A stretch of DNA of 64,000 bases from Cryobacterium psychrophilum (GCF_004365915.1 NZ_SODI01000001.1:2046001-2110000); one strand, 5' to 3'. Shown: positions 52,530 to 62,186, counted from the stretch's first letter. Program-made: numbers and translations. Notes: generated from the letters alone by a model not told the origin.

Positions 52530-53479
52530 GCGTCATTCGCGTTGGCACCCGCAGCAGTGCCCTGGCTCTGGCCCAGACGACGACCGTTGCCAACCGCATC
52601 GCCAACTCCTCGGGCTCCGAGGTACAGATCGTGCCGATCGTGACCCACGGTGACACGTCGACCGACTCGCTCTCAAGCCTCGGCGGCACCGGCGTGTTCG
52701 CGAGTGCCCTGCGTGAGGCGCTGCTGAACGACGAGTGCGACCTCATCGTGCACTCGCTCAAGGACCTCCCGACCGACGCCTACCCGGGCCTTTCCCTCGG
52801 GGCAACGCCCAAGCGAGCGGATGCCCGCGACGTGCTCTGCGCTCGTTCCGGGTTCACGCTCGGCACCCTCCCCGAGGGGGCACGTGTGGGCACGGGTTCG
52901 CCCAGACGCGTGGCGCAGCTGCTCGAGCGACGGCCCGACCTCACCGTCGTCGACATTCGCGGCAACATCGACACCCGGCTCGGGCGCGTCGTCGAGGGAG
53001 ACCTCGACGCCGTGGTGCTCGCCGCGGCCGGACTCGGCCGCCTGGGACGTCTCGACGCGGTCAAGTCCGAGCTGCTTGAGCTCTCCGCCTGGCCCACCGC
53101 TCCCGGGCAGGGCGCGCTCGGCATCGAGGTGCGCAGCGGCCAGCTCGACCGCGTGCTCGCTTCGGCCCTGCAGGCCATCAACCACGTGTCCACCGAGGCC
53201 GTCGTCTCGGCGGAACGACTTGTTCTTGCGCGGCTGGAAGCCGGCTGCGCGGCACCCATCGGCGCCACTGCGGTGCTCGACACCGGACTGTTCTTTCTCA
53301 CCGCCACGGTCTACAGCCCCGACGGCACCCGAAAGATCACCAGCTCGCATGCGGCGACACCGGATTCGCATTCCGCCCCGCATCTCCACGACGCGGCGCA
53401 GGATGTGTCCGAACGCGTCGCAACCGATCTCCTGGCCGGTGGCGCGGCCGAATTTGCACCCTTGAAAGTGACCACGTGA
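52526..53479 (+). CDS. hemC: Porphobilinogen deaminase (hydroxymethylbilane synthase)
   Basis: A 317-residue enzyme polymerising four porphobilinogens. N-terminal RVGTRSSALALAQT, the HSLKDLPT loop with the catalytic Asp, GTGSPRRVAQL and RGNIDTRLG contacts, and the dipyrromethane-cofactor Cys in LEAGCAAPIG are all present. I chose GTG 52526, which overlaps the cpfC stop (GTGA), since the upstream frame is only the shadow of cpfC. The stop overlaps the GTG of hemD in the same manner. Confidence 0.94.
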   Translation: MSVIRVGTRSSALALAQTTTVANRIANSSGSEVQIVPIVTHGDTSTDSLSSLGGTGVFASALREALLNDECDLIVHSLKDLPTDAYPGLSLGATPKRADARDVLCARSGFTLGTLPEGARVGTGSPRRVAQLLERRPDLTVVDIRGNIDTRLGRVVEGDLDAVVLAAAGLGRLGRLDAVKSELLELSAWPTAPGQGALGIEVRSGQLDRVLASALQAINHVSTEAVVSAERLVLARLEAGCAAPIGATAVLDTGLFFLTATVYSPDGTRKITSSHAATPDSHSAPHLHDAAQDVSERVATDLLAGGAAEFAPLKVTT

Positions 53480-54255
53480 CTTCTGCACAGCTTCCACGCA
53501 AACCCCTCGCCGGCTGGCGAGTTCTCGTGCCCCGCGGCGGGCCCTGGGGCGATCAGGTTGCCGCAAACCTACGGTCCAGGGGCGCCCAGCCCATCGTCGC
53601 CCCGATGATTAATTTCGCGGCAACCGATGATGCTCCCGCGCTCAACGAAGCGCTCACCCGCCTCGCGGCGGGCGAGTTCGATTGGATGACGATCACCAGC
53701 GCCACCACGGTCGACGTGTTGTCATCGCATCGCGCGGTCGTGGCCGCAGGAACCCGAATTGCCGCAGTCGGCGAGACCACGGCGGCGGCGCTCGTGGCCG
53801 CCGGGTACCGCGTAGACATCGTGCCCTCCGAGGAGAACTCGGCGCGCGGGCTGCTCGAGGAGTGGGAGACGGCCACCGCCGGCGTCATTCCCCTGCGCGT
53901 GCTCACCCTGCGCAGCGAAATTGCCAAGCCCCTGCTCAGCGAGGGCTTGCGGCGCATCGGACACGACGTGGAATCCGTCGTGGCGTACCGCACGATCGGC
54001 GTTCCCGTCAGCGACCAGGTCGTCGCCGACGTGAAAGCCGGCCTCGTGCAGGCCGTGCTCGTGACGAGCGGCAGCGTGGCACGTCAGGTCAAGGACCAAT
54101 TCGGGCTCATCCCCGAAAACACCCTGGTGGCCTGCATTGGTCCGCAGACAGCGAGGGACGCGCGTGCCATGGGCCTGCGCGTCGACGTGGTGGCCAACGA
54201 GCGCACGGCCGCGTCCCTCATCGAGGCGCTCGTCAAGGTGGCCGAAGAGCGCTGA
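53476..54255 (+). CDS. hemD: Uroporphyrinogen III synthase
   Basis: A 259-residue two-domain HemD. The family is poorly conserved, but WRVLVPRGGPWGDQVAANL at the start, the MTITSATTVDVL segment, AAVGETTAAALVAAG and the second-domain VLVTSGSVARQV and CIGPQTARDARAMGL stretches are characteristic. It cyclises hydroxymethylbilane with ring-D inversion. GTG start overlapping the hemC stop. Followed by hemB after a 64-base gap. Confidence 0.9.
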   Translation: MTSAQLPRKPLAGWRVLVPRGGPWGDQVAANLRSRGAQPIVAPMINFAATDDAPALNEALTRLAAGEFDWMTITSATTVDVLSSHRAVVAAGTRIAAVGETTAAALVAAGYRVDIVPSEENSARGLLEEWETATAGVIPLRVLTLRSEIAKPLLSEGLRRIGHDVESVVAYRTIGVPVSDQVVADVKAGLVQAVLVTSGSVARQVKDQFGLIPENTLVACIGPQTARDARAMGLRVDVVANERTAASLIEALVKVAEER

Positions 54256-54306
54256 TGGTGACACCGCGGCCGGCGGCGAACGCAGGATCAGTGCGGCGCG
54301 GCGGCG

Positions 54307-54312
54307 TAGGGT
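54307..54312 (+). promoter_or_regulatory. Possible internal -10 box before hemB
   Basis: TAGGGT lies seven bases before the hemB GTG and matches TAnnnT. An SD-like AGGGG lies within the same bases, so a leadered reading is also possible. Confidence 0.35.
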
Positions 54313-54319
54313 TAGGGGC

Positions 54320-55303
54320 GTGAGTAACCCCGTTATCCGCCCGCGACGCCTGCGCACCACGCCCGCGCTTCGTCGCCTGGCAAGTGAAATCCGTGTCCAC
54401 CCCGCCGAGCTCGTGCTGCCCATGTTCGTGCGTGAGGGCAACGAGGTCATGCCGATCCAGTCCATGCCCGGTGTGGTGCAGCACAGTGTCGACAGTGCGC
54501 GCCGCGCCGTCGTCGCCGCTGCGGAAGCCGGCATCGGCGGAGTCATGCTCTTCGGGGTTCCCGACGTGCGTGACGCCACCGGCACGGGAGCGACCGACCC
54601 GAACGGCATCCTCAATGTGGCCACGAGGGCCCTCGTCGACGAGATCGGTGACGCCCTCGTCGTACAGACCGACCTGTGCCTCGACGAATTCACCGATCAC
54701 GGTCACTGCGGCGTACTCGCCACCGACGGTCGTGTCGACAACGACGCCACCCTGCTGCGCTACAGCGACATGGCCGTTGCGCAGGCGTCCTCCGGCTCGG
54801 CACTCCTCGGCCTGAGCGGCATGATGGACGGCCAGGTCGCCGCCGTGCGCTCCAGCCTCGACGCCGCCGGGTTCGAAGACACCGCGGTTCTGGCCTACTC
54901 CGCCAAGTACGCCTCCGCCTACTACGGCCCCTTCCGTGAGGCCGTCGCCTCGACGCTCGTCGGAAACCGCCGCACGTACCAGCTTGACCCGGCGAACCGC
55001 CGCGAAGGCGTGCGGGAGACGCAGATCGACATCGACGAGGGCGCCGACATCGTGATGGTCAAGCCCGCCGGCAGTTACCTCGACGTGCTGGCGGAGGTCG
55101 CCGCCATGAGCCCGGTGCCGGTGTGGGCCTACCAGGTGTCCGGCGAGTACGCGATGATCGAAGCGGCCGCAGCACAGGGCTGGATCGATCGTCGCCGCGC
55201 GGTCGAAGAGTCAATTCTGAGCATCCGCAGGGCCGGCGCTGACGCCGTGCTCACCTACTGGGCCGTCGAGCTCGCCAACTGGTTGAATGAGGAACGAGCA
55301 TGA
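54320..55303 (+). CDS. hemB: Delta-aminolevulinic acid dehydratase (porphobilinogen synthase)
   Basis: A 327-residue TIM barrel condensing two aminolevulinates. Catalytic lysines lie in [15 protein letters not shown] and [11 protein letters not shown]. The metal-site segment reads [14 protein letters not shown]: Cys at the first and last positions with Asp between, neither the three-Cys zinc form nor the all-Asp magnesium form. I chose GTG 54320; the longer frame runs into hemD. The stop overlaps the hemL ATG (ATGA). Confidence 0.93.
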   Translation: MSNPVIRPRRLRTTPALRRLASEIRVHPAELVLPMFVREGNEVMPIQSMPGVVQHSVDSARRAVVAAAEAGIGGVMLFGVPDVRDATGTGATDPNGILNVATRALVDEIGDALVVQTDLCLDEFTDHGHCGVLATDGRVDNDATLLRYSDMAVAQASSGSALLGLSGMMDGQVAAVRSSLDAAGFEDTAVLAYSAKYASAYYGPFREAVASTLVGNRRTYQLDPANRREGVRETQIDIDEGADIVMVKPAGSYLDVLAEVAAMSPVPVWAYQVSGEYAMIEAAAAQGWIDRRRAVEESILSIRRAGADAVLTYWAVELANWLNEERA

Positions 55304-56616
55304 CCCACAACGACGAACTCTTCGAACGCGCGCAGCAGGCCATCCCGGGCGGTGTGAACTCGCCCGTGCGCGCCTTCCGCTCCGTGGGCGGCACTCCGCT
55401 CTTTCTGGTGAAAGCGCAGGGCGCCTACGTCACCGACTCCGACGGGCGCGATTACGTCGACCTCGTGAGCTCCTGGGGTCCGGCCATTCTCGGCCACGCG
55501 CACCCCAGCGTGGTGAAGGCAGTTCAGGATGCCGCCGCCCTCGGCCTCTCGTTCGGCGCCTCGACGCCGGCCGAGACCGAACTGGCCGAACTCGTGAAGC
55601 AGCGCGTTGGTGCGGTCGAGAAGCTGCGACTCGTCTCCACCGGAACCGAGGCCACCATGACCGCGATTCGTCTCGCGCGTGGATTCACCGGTCGTGAGCT
55701 GCTGATCAAGTTCGCCGGTCACTACCACGGCCATTCGGACGGACTCTTGGCCGAGGCCGGTTCCGGCCTGGCGACGCTTGCCCTGCCCGGCTCCGCCGGC
55801 GTCACCGCGGCCACTGCCGCGCAAACCCTCGTGTTGCCCTACAACGACCTCGATGCGGTGAGGGCCGCCTTCGAGGCGCACCCGGGGCGCATTGCCGCGG
55901 TCATCACCGAGGCCGCCGCCGCCAACATGGGCGTCGTGGCTCCCGACCCCGGCTTCAACGCCGGGCTGGCCGCGCTCGTGCACGAGTACGGTGCCCTGCT
56001 CATCTTCGACGAGGTGCTCACCGGGTTCCGCGTGGGACCGGGCGGATACTGGGGCCTCGAGAACGCGACCGATGACCGGTACAAGCCCGACCTGCTCACC
56101 TTCGGCAAGATCATCGGTGGCGGCCTGCCGGTGGCCGCGCTCGGCGGTCGCGCCGACGTGATGGACTACCTCGCACCTCAGGGGCCGGTGTACCAGGCCG
56201 GAACCCTGTCGGGTAACCCCGTGGCCGTCGCCGCCGGCATCGCGACTCTGAAGGCCGTGGACTCCGCGGTGTACGAGCACATCGACGCCACGTCACTCCT
56301 GCTGTCAGAGGCCGTCTCTGCCGCGCTGGCCGCGGAGGGCGTCGCCCACCGGGTGCAGCGGGCGGGCAACCTGTTCAGTTTCGTTTTCGGCGCGGAGGCC
56401 GAGGCGCGCGCGCCACGCACCTACGCCGAGGTGCAGCGTCAGGAGGTCTTCCGCTACGGTCCGTTCTTCCACGCCATGCTCGACGGTGGAGTGTCGCTTC
56501 CGCCGTCGGTGTTCGAGGCCTGGTTCGTGTCCAACGCGCACGACGAGACGGCCATCGGCCGCATCTTCGACGCCCTTCCGGCCGCAGCCAGGGCCGCAGC
56601 AGCCGCGACCGCCTAA
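55300..56616 (+). CDS. hemL: Glutamate-1-semialdehyde 2,1-aminomutase
   Basis: A 438-residue class III aminotransferase converting glutamate-1-semialdehyde to aminolevulinate, the step after hemA. N-terminal [16 protein letters not shown], the cofactor-binding [15 protein letters not shown], the [11 protein letters not shown] aspartate motif and the PLP lysine in [18 protein letters not shown] are all intact. Last gene of the coupled hem cluster. With hemA, hemB, hemC, hemD, hemE, cgoX, cpfC and chdC it completes the route in one region. Confidence 0.95.
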   Translation: MTHNDELFERAQQAIPGGVNSPVRAFRSVGGTPLFLVKAQGAYVTDSDGRDYVDLVSSWGPAILGHAHPSVVKAVQDAAALGLSFGASTPAETELAELVKQRVGAVEKLRLVSTGTEATMTAIRLARGFTGRELLIKFAGHYHGHSDGLLAEAGSGLATLALPGSAGVTAATAAQTLVLPYNDLDAVRAAFEAHPGRIAAVITEAAAANMGVVAPDPGFNAGLAALVHEYGALLIFDEVLTGFRVGPGGYWGLENATDDRYKPDLLTFGKIIGGGLPVAALGGRADVMDYLAPQGPVYQAGTLSGNPVAVAAGIATLKAVDSAVYEHIDATSLLLSEAVSAALAAEGVAHRVQRAGNLFSFVFGAEAEARAPRTYAEVQRQEVFRYGPFFHAMLDGGVSLPPSVFEAWFVSNAHDETAIGRIFDALPAAARAAAAATA

Positions 56617-56733
56617 CTCCCGGCCGTTTGCCGGGCCGATGCCGGGTGCGGGCCGGTGCCGGTTAGGGGCCGGCGCCGGTTGCACTTGCGACCAATTGGG
56701 GGGGTTTCGGTGACACGATGCTGCCCGAACCAC

Positions 56734-56739
56734 CAGACT
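56734..56739 (+). promoter_or_regulatory. -10 box of small unknown gene
   Basis: CAGACT lies exactly six bases before ATG 56746, the same box and spacing as at 44096. Confidence 0.4.
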
Positions 56740-56745
56740 AGAGAT

Positions 56746-57099
56746 ATGGCATCACTGAGCGTCCACCGCGATCGGCTTGAGATTCACCTCTCCCGCACGG
56801 AGAGAACGTTGGCGGTGCGACGGGACTCACTTGTCGTACAACGGGAGAACATCCGCTCGGTGATCATTGCGGAGGATCCGTGGATCTGGCTGCGCGGCAT
56901 CCGCTCACCCGGTACGTTCATACCGCTCGTGCTGGCCGCTGGCACGTGGAAATTTCATGGCGGCAAGGACTTCGTGTCGATCAAGCGCCAGCGTCAGGCC
57001 GTGGTGATCGACCTCGTGGACGAGGAGTTCTCCCGCCTGATTCTCACGAGTCAGCACGCCCCCGACCTGATCGCGTCGCTCCAACTCGACCCCCGGTAG
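56746..57099 (+). CDS. Small conserved-looking protein of unknown function
   Basis: A 117-residue protein made mostly of beta-strand-like segments: VHRDRLEIHLSRTERTLAVR, LVVQRENIRSVII, then a WIWLRGIRSPGTFIPLVLAAGTW segment and VVIDLVDEEFSRLIL. The pattern resembles a small PH-like or SHOCT-neighbour barrel with one hydrophobic strand, but I cannot assign a family. No signal peptide. Start ATG 56746, probably leaderless. It sits alone between hemL and the convergent DUF1304 gene. Confidence 0.65.
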   Translation: MASLSVHRDRLEIHLSRTERTLAVRRDSLVVQRENIRSVIIAEDPWIWLRGIRSPGTFIPLVLAAGTWKFHGGKDFVSIKRQRQAVVIDLVDEEFSRLILTSQHAPDLIASLQLDPR

Positions 57100-57108
57100 T
57101 CGCGGGGC

Positions 57109-57498
57109 TCAGCTGAAGAGGGCGACGATAAAGAGGATGAAGCCCACGAGCGGCAGCGTGCCCTGGGTGAGTGCGGCGCGGGTGTAGCTCGGGCCGGACG
57201 TGCGCAGCACGATCGCGGCGAGAACCATGCAGGCCGTTGTGAACAGGATGAGGGTCACGCCGGGGATCCACAATCCGCCGAAGTACAGGCCAAGGCCGAA
57301 CACGGCACCGAAGCCGAGAAACAGGTTGTAGAAGCCCTGGTTGTAGGCCATGGGCTTGATGACGTTGGCGTTGGCCTGATTCTTCACACCGAAGCGTTTC
57401 CAGACCTCAGGGCGTGCCCACCACAGGCTTTCCATGAAGAAGATATACCCGTGTAGCAGTGCGGCGAGGGCAACGAAGAGTCCAGCGATATAGGCCAT
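57109..57498 (-). CDS. DUF1304-family membrane protein
   Basis: A 129-residue four-helix membrane protein of the DUF1304 family. It begins with a helix containing LHGYIFFMESLWW, followed by the family signature KNQANANVIKPMAYNQGFYNLFL in two parts and two more helices. Function unknown. ATG 57498 is preceded by TAGGCT and six bases with no ribosome binding site. Ends ten bases from the convergent unknown gene. Confidence 0.88.
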   Translation of the reverse strand: MAYIAGLFVALAALLHGYIFFMESLWWARPEVWKRFGVKNQANANVIKPMAYNQGFYNLFLGFGAVFGLGLYFGGLWIPGVTLILFTTACMVLAAIVLRTSGPSYTRAALTQGTLPLVGFILFIVALFS

Positions 57499-57504
57499 GG
57501 CCCC

Positions 57505-57510
57505 AGCCTA
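57505..57510 (-). promoter_or_regulatory. -10 box of leaderless DUF1304 gene
   Basis: TAGGCT on the minus strand lies exactly six bases before ATG 57498. Confidence 0.6.
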
Positions 57511-57537
57511 AAGGGCTGGAGCCGTGGCCCCGGGGCG

Positions 57538-58377
57538 CTAGGTGACGTCGCGCTTCCAGCTGACGAAGTAGCCGACGACGGTGAAGGCGATGGCGTACGC
57601 GAGCAGCACGAGGCCGCCCTGCCACCAGTCGAGCATGACGACCGAACCGGTCGGGCTCATCATCGAGTAGAAACTCGAACCCACGAGGGCGTCGGATGCC
57701 GCGCCAGGCAGAAACTGGCCCACGGTCGCGGTCCAATCGATGAACGACGTGGCCAGCCGCAGCAGCGGCTCAACGAACTGTGTGAAGGCGAGCACGATCA
57801 CGATGGCGGCCACCTGGCTGGGCACGAGTACGCCAAGTCCCACACCGACGATCGCCCACAGTGCCATCGCCAGCACGAGCCGCCCCACAAGTGCCCACGT
57901 GTCGGCCTCGCCGAGCTGGGTATCAACGCCGAACGCTGCCAGGGTGAGCGCCCCGGTGCCAACGGATGCGAGAACAGCGACAACTCCGTAGCCCACACCC
58001 ATCACGAACAGTGCGATCGCCTTCGCGGCGAGCACGCTGCCCCGGCGGGGATTCGCAAGGAACGTGGGGGTGAGCGTCTGGTGGCGCACCTCGCTGGTCG
58101 TGGCGAGGGTGCCGATGAGAATGGGGAACACGTAGCCGACGGCAGCGCCGAGGCCGTAAACGAGCGTCGGCAGGGCTGTGAGGCCGGGCACGCCCATGCC
58201 GCTGGTGTTGGCCACATCAGCCGGGATGGCACCGCTGGAGATGCCGCCGAAAAGTGCCGCAAGCCCGACCGCCAGCATGGCGATGTAGCCGAAAAGCACG
58301 AGAAGAAGGATCCACCACATGCGCGTGGTGAGGATCTTGGCGAACTCGGCACTGACGCCGCGCAACAGTGTGCTCAC
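57538..58377 (-). CDS. ABC-2 type transporter permease
   Basis: A 279-residue membrane protein with six hydrophobic segments. It begins with a cytosolic LRGVSAEFAKILTTRMWW amphipathic stretch, the usual opening of ABC-2 permeases. The second cytosolic loop TSEVRHQTLTPTFLANPRRGSVLAAK is characteristic of the bacitracin/antibiotic-exporter type. It partners the ATPase encoded just upstream; GTG start overlaps that gene's stop (GTGA). The exported substrate is unknown. Confidence 0.87.
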   Translation of the reverse strand: MSTLLRGVSAEFAKILTTRMWWILLLVLFGYIAMLAVGLAALFGGISSGAIPADVANTSGMGVPGLTALPTLVYGLGAAVGYVFPILIGTLATTSEVRHQTLTPTFLANPRRGSVLAAKAIALFVMGVGYGVVAVLASVGTGALTLAAFGVDTQLGEADTWALVGRLVLAMALWAIVGVGLGVLVPSQVAAIVIVLAFTQFVEPLLRLATSFIDWTATVGQFLPGAASDALVGSSFYSMMSPTGSVVMLDWWQGGLVLLAYAIAFTVVGYFVSWKRDVT

Positions 58378-59276
58378 AGCGATCGTTCCCCGCCCACGAG
58401 TGCGAGAAACGCCTCTTCGAGGCCGGCCTTCTGCCGATGCAGCACGCTCAGTTCCACGCCGGCGGTGAACGCGATATGGCCCACGTGCCCCGGGTCGGTC
58501 GCTGCGGCGAGCAGGCCGCTACGACCGGGCGCAAAAGTGATGCCCGCTGCAGTGAGGGCGGAGGCGAGCGCCTCGCGATCGGGGGAATCCACGACCACTT
58601 GCGGCGCGGTGTTCGTCTCAAGGCTCGACAGCGGGCCGAGGTGCACGAGCTCGCCGCGGGCGATGATCACCAGGTCGTCGACGCTCTGCTGCACCTCAGA
58701 AAGCAGGTGGGAGCTCACGAGAACCGTGCGCCCCTCGGCAGCCATGTGGCGCAGGAAACCGCGGATCCACTTGATGCCCTCTGGATCGAGGCCGTTGATC
58801 GGCTCGTCGAGTACGAGCACGCCCGGGTTGCCGAGCAGCGCGTAGGCGAGGCCGAGGCGCTGCCGCATGCCGAGCGAGTAACCGCCCACGCGCTGGGTGG
58901 CGTGCTCGCCGAGGCCCACGAGCGTGAGTACCTCCATGACCCGGGTGCGGGGGAGGCCCGTCGCGATCGCGTAGACGCGGAGGTGGTTGCGAGCTGTGCG
59001 TCCGGGGTGAAAGCTTGCCGCCTCCAGTGCGGCGCCCACGGTGCTCAGCGGATGCGGCAGGTCGCGATAGGGCACACCATTGAAGGTCGCGGTTCCGCTG
59101 TCCGGCGTGACGAGGCCGAGCAACATGCGCAGGCTCGTGGTCTTGCCCGAACCGTTGGGTCCGAGGAACCCGGTGACGCGACCCGGCTCAACTGTGAATG
59201 ACAGGTTGCTGACCGCCCTGGCGGCGCCGAATGTTTTGGTGACATTGCTGAATGTGATGACTTCTCCGGTTGGCAT
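58374..59276 (-). CDS. ABC transporter ATP-binding protein
   Basis: A 300-residue ATPase of the drug/ABC-2 class. Walker A GPNGSGKTTSLRM near residue 40, signature YSLGMRQRLGLAYALLG, Walker B VLVLDEPINGLDPEG, and switch LVSSHLLSEVQ are intact. It energises the permease encoded downstream with a four-base overlap. GGAGGG lies upstream of the ATG, and a TAATAGGCT stretch near 59305 may hold the -10 element. The pair could confer resistance to an antimicrobial or move a lipid; no regulator is adjacent. Confidence 0.9.
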   Translation of the reverse strand: MPTGEVITFSNVTKTFGAARAVSNLSFTVEPGRVTGFLGPNGSGKTTSLRMLLGLVTPDSGTATFNGVPYRDLPHPLSTVGAALEAASFHPGRTARNHLRVYAIATGLPRTRVMEVLTLVGLGEHATQRVGGYSLGMRQRLGLAYALLGNPGVLVLDEPINGLDPEGIKWIRGFLRHMAAEGRTVLVSSHLLSEVQQSVDDLVIIARGELVHLGPLSSLETNTAPQVVVDSPDREALASALTAAGITFAPGRSGLLAAATDPGHVGHIAFTAGVELSVLHRQKAGLEEAFLALVGGERSL

Positions 59277-59351
59277 GCTGGTCCCTCCGTCGGTGGCATC
59301 AGCCTATTACGCCTCTCGGTCTCCTGGTCTCTTTTGTGCGCCGATCAGGGG

Positions 59352-60584
59352 TTATGCCGGCAGAAGAAAGTCTTCGAGGCCCACGAGCAAACGCTCCACC
59401 TCGCCGGCGTTCGTGTACGGGGCGAGGCCGATGCGCAGACCGCCCTCGTCGCCCAGGCCGAGGTGACGGCTCGCTTCGAGCGCATAGAACGAACCAGCGG
59501 GCGCGAGAACCCTGCGCTCGGACAGAAACTGGGAGGCGTCGGCCGCAGAGTGCCCCGCGAAGGTGAGCAACAGCGTGGGTGTGCGGTCGGCGGCGAGAGA
59601 GCGGATGGTGACCCCCGGCAGGTCTGCGAGGCCGGATTCCAGCCGCGCGAGCAGGGTGGCCTCGTGCTGTTCGAGGGCCGCGAACGAATGCACGAGCTGC
59701 GCGCGGCGGGAGGCCGTGCCGGCCGCCGCGTCGCCGGGAACGAGGGCGGCGAGAAAGTCGATCGCTGCCGTGACCCCGGCCATCGTTTCGTATGGCAGCG
59801 TTCCGAACTCGAAACGCTCGGGTACGGCATCCGTCGACGCCAGAAGTTTGTCGGGGTGAATGGTGTCGAGGAGCGCGGGGTCGGCGGCGAGAACGCCGCA
59901 GTGGGGGCCGAGGAACTTGTAAGGGGAACACACGAAGAAATCCGCGCCGAGGGCGTGCACATCGACGCTCGTGTGCGCGGTGTAGTGCACGCCATCGACC
60001 CAGAGCAGCGCGCCCACCGCGTGCGCCAGGGCGGCGATCTCGGTGATCGGTGGACGGGTGCCGATGAGGTTGCTTGCGGCGGTCACGGCCACCAGCCGGG
60101 TGTTCGGGGTGATGGCCGCGGCGACCATCTCGGCGGACAGCTCACCGGTGGCCGGGTCAAAATCGACCCAGCGCACGGTGGCGCCGACGTGCTCGGCGGC
60201 CTGGATCCACGGGCGAATGTTGGCGTCGTGATCAAGTCGGGTCACCACGACCTCGTCGCCGGGACCCCAGTCCTTCGCCAGGTGGCGGGAGAAGTCGTAG
60301 GTCAGGGCTGTGGCGCTACGACCGTAGACGATGCCGAGCGGGTCGGCGCCGAGCAGGTCGGCGCAGGCCAGCCGGAAACCGGTGACGGCGTCATCGGCAT
60401 TGCGTTCGGGCAGGCTGCGCGTGCCGCGGTTGGAGAGCGGCCGTGTGAGTGCGAGTGCGATCGCTGCCCCCACCTGGCGCGGAGTCTGCGTTCCGCCCGG
60501 CCCGTCGAAGTGGGCCAGGCCCTCGTTGAGGGAGGGGAAGTGGGAGCGAACAGCCAGTGCGTTGTAGGTCACCCCTGAATCCAA
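59352..60584 (-). CDS. SufS-like PLP enzyme (cysteine desulfurase-like, class V aminotransferase)
   Basis: A 410-residue class V PLP-dependent enzyme of the cysteine desulfurase-like subfamily distinct from SufS/IscS. It has HFDGPGGTQTPRQV near the N-terminus, VTRLDHDANIRPW with the His stacking on PLP, LLWVDGVHYTAH with the PLP Asp, and the Schiff-base lysine in CSPYKFLGPHCGV. The flexible-loop Cys region expected of a true desulfurase is not clear. No suf genes are nearby. The start is TTG 60584 or GTG 60572; neither has a good ribosome binding site. Confidence 0.82.
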   Translation of the reverse strand: MDSGVTYNALAVRSHFPSLNEGLAHFDGPGGTQTPRQVGAAIALALTRPLSNRGTRSLPERNADDAVTGFRLACADLLGADPLGIVYGRSATALTYDFSRHLAKDWGPGDEVVVTRLDHDANIRPWIQAAEHVGATVRWVDFDPATGELSAEMVAAAITPNTRLVAVTAASNLIGTRPPITEIAALAHAVGALLWVDGVHYTAHTSVDVHALGADFFVCSPYKFLGPHCGVLAADPALLDTIHPDKLLASTDAVPERFEFGTLPYETMAGVTAAIDFLAALVPGDAAAGTASRRAQLVHSFAALEQHEATLLARLESGLADLPGVTIRSLAADRTPTLLLTFAGHSAADASQFLSERRVLAPAGSFYALEASRHLGLGDEGGLRIGLAPYTNAGEVERLLVGLEDFLLPA

Positions 60585-60606
60585 TCACACGCGTGAGCGC
60601 CTCTGG

Positions 60607-61503
60607 TTACGCGTGCAGCGCGCAGGCAGGAGCGGCGACGGCAGCGCAGGCTTCGCAGACCACGAGTTGCTCGCGGCACGAAACGTCCCGGCAGTTGAGC
60701 ATGTGGTGCGTCGGCTCGCCACACTCGCGGCAGTGTCCGAGAACAGCGGCGTGGTCGCTGAACTCGATCGACATGCGCTGGTCGAACACGTAGAGCGAGC
60801 CGTTCCACAGGCCGTCGTCGCCGAAGGCCTCGCCGTAGCGGGCGATTCCGCCCTCCAGCTGGTACACCTCGCCAAACCCGCGTGACTTCATCAGGCCGCT
60901 CAACACCTCACACCGGATGCCGCCCGTGCAGTAGGTCACGACCGGTTGGCCCTTGAGGTGGTCGTACTTGCCGCTGTCGAGCTCCGCCACGAACTCCCGG
61001 GTGTTTGCGACGTCCGGCACGACGGCATTGCGGAAGCGACCAATCTCGGCCTCGAACGCGTTGCGGCCGTCGAAGAAGACGACGTCGTCGCCGCGCTCCG
61101 CCACGAGCTCGTGCAGGGCGGCGGGGTCGAGCCTGGTTCCGCCGCCAACCACGCCGCCAGCATCCACTGTCAGCTCGCCGGGGGCGCCGAAGCTCACAAT
61201 CTCATCGCGCGCCTTCACGACGAGCCGCGGAAAGTCGAGGCTGCGTCCGGACTCGTCGAGAGCGGTTCCCTCGCTCCATTTGAAGTCGATGAGCTTGAAC
61301 GCGGGGTAGTCTCGCGTCTTGCGAATGTAGCGTTTGAGGGCGGGCAGGTCGCCGCCGAGGGTGCCGTTGAGGCCGTCTTTCGACACGATAATGCGGCCGC
61401 GCAGGCCGAGCGCCTCGCACAGGTCGCGCTGCCACAGGCGCACGGCGTCGGGGTCGGCGAGCGGAGTGAAGACGTAATAGAGAAGGATCTTCGGAATGGC
61501 CAC
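60607..61503 (-). CDS. trhO: tRNA uridine(34) hydroxylase (rhodanese domain)
   Basis: A 298-residue TrhO/YceA protein that forms 5-hydroxyuridine at the tRNA wobble position. An N-terminal acylphosphatase-like domain ([16 protein letters not shown]) precedes a rhodanese domain with the active-site loop [12 protein letters not shown] Cys-rich C-terminus follows ([20 protein letters not shown]). GTG 61503 is preceded by TAAAAT and five bases. Length and motif order are normal for the family. Confidence 0.92.
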   Translation of the reverse strand: MAIPKILLYYVFTPLADPDAVRLWQRDLCEALGLRGRIIVSKDGLNGTLGGDLPALKRYIRKTRDYPAFKLIDFKWSEGTALDESGRSLDFPRLVVKARDEIVSFGAPGELTVDAGGVVGGGTRLDPAALHELVAERGDDVVFFDGRNAFEAEIGRFRNAVVPDVANTREFVAELDSGKYDHLKGQPVVTYCTGGIRCEVLSGLMKSRGFGEVYQLEGGIARYGEAFGDDGLWNGSLYVFDQRMSIEFSDHAAVLGHCRECGEPTHHMLNCRDVSCREQLVVCEACAAVAAPACALHA

Positions 61504-61508
61504 CCTCT

Positions 61509-61514
61509 ATTTTA
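61509..61514 (-). promoter_or_regulatory. -10 box of trhO
   Basis: TAAAAT on the minus strand lies five bases before the trhO GTG; AGAGG between them could alternatively act as a ribosome binding site. Confidence 0.45.
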
Positions 61515-61578
61515 GCTGCCGGTTACTGGCGGACGAGGAGGGCGACGTCGTAGGCTTCCCGCAACACTTGGAGGCCAC

Positions 61579-62115
61579 ATGACTTTTGACCCGCTCGCTC
61601 GATTCGGCGAGGTTGCGCAGTTCACGCTCACGAGCACCGATATGACGGATGGCGCGCCGCTGCAGGCCGCGCAATACGCAGCGGGCTCCGGCGGTGAGGA
61701 CCGCTCGCCGGAACTCTCCTGGACCGGGTTCCCGTCGGGGACAAAAAGTTTCGCCGTGACGATGTACGACCCGGATGCCCCAACGGGCAGTGGTTTCTGG
61801 CATTGGGCGGTCTACAACCTGCCGGCATCTGTCATCTCACTCGCCGCCGGCGCGGGGGCCGAGGCGAGCCCGCTCCTGCCGCCCGAGGCGCGAACGCTGC
61901 CCAATGAGACCCGGCAGCGTTCGTTCCAGGGCGCCGGGCCGCCTCCGGGAACCGGCACGCATCGTTACCAGTTCATCGTGCACGCCCTCGATGTGGAATC
62001 GCTTCAACTCGATCCGGAGGCGACGCCCGCCGTGCTCGGATTCAACGCACACTTTCACACCCTGGGCCGGGCGGTGCTCGAGGCAACGGGCGTCGCGGGC
62101 GGCGCGGCCACCTAA
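61579..62115 (+). CDS. YbhB/YbcL-type PEBP family protein
   Basis: A 178-residue phosphatidylethanolamine-binding-like protein. It has the DRSPELSWTGFPSGTKSF opening, the DPDAPTGSGFWHWAVYNLP ligand-pocket motif, and the GTGTHRYQFIVHALD strand. Bacterial members are cytosolic with no established role beyond possible small-ligand binding. GGAGG lies four bases before the ATG. A hairpin after the gene may end the transcript. Confidence 0.9.
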   Translation: MTFDPLARFGEVAQFTLTSTDMTDGAPLQAAQYAAGSGGEDRSPELSWTGFPSGTKSFAVTMYDPDAPTGSGFWHWAVYNLPASVISLAAGAGAEASPLLPPEARTLPNETRQRSFQGAGPPPGTGTHRYQFIVHALDVESLQLDPEATPAVLGFNAHFHTLGRAVLEATGVAGGAAT

Positions 62116-62186
62116 TAGGTGGCCGTTTGGCCGGGCCTCGGCCGAGCAGGGAACCGTTCGTCCCCCGACTTGGGGGTTAACAGGTT

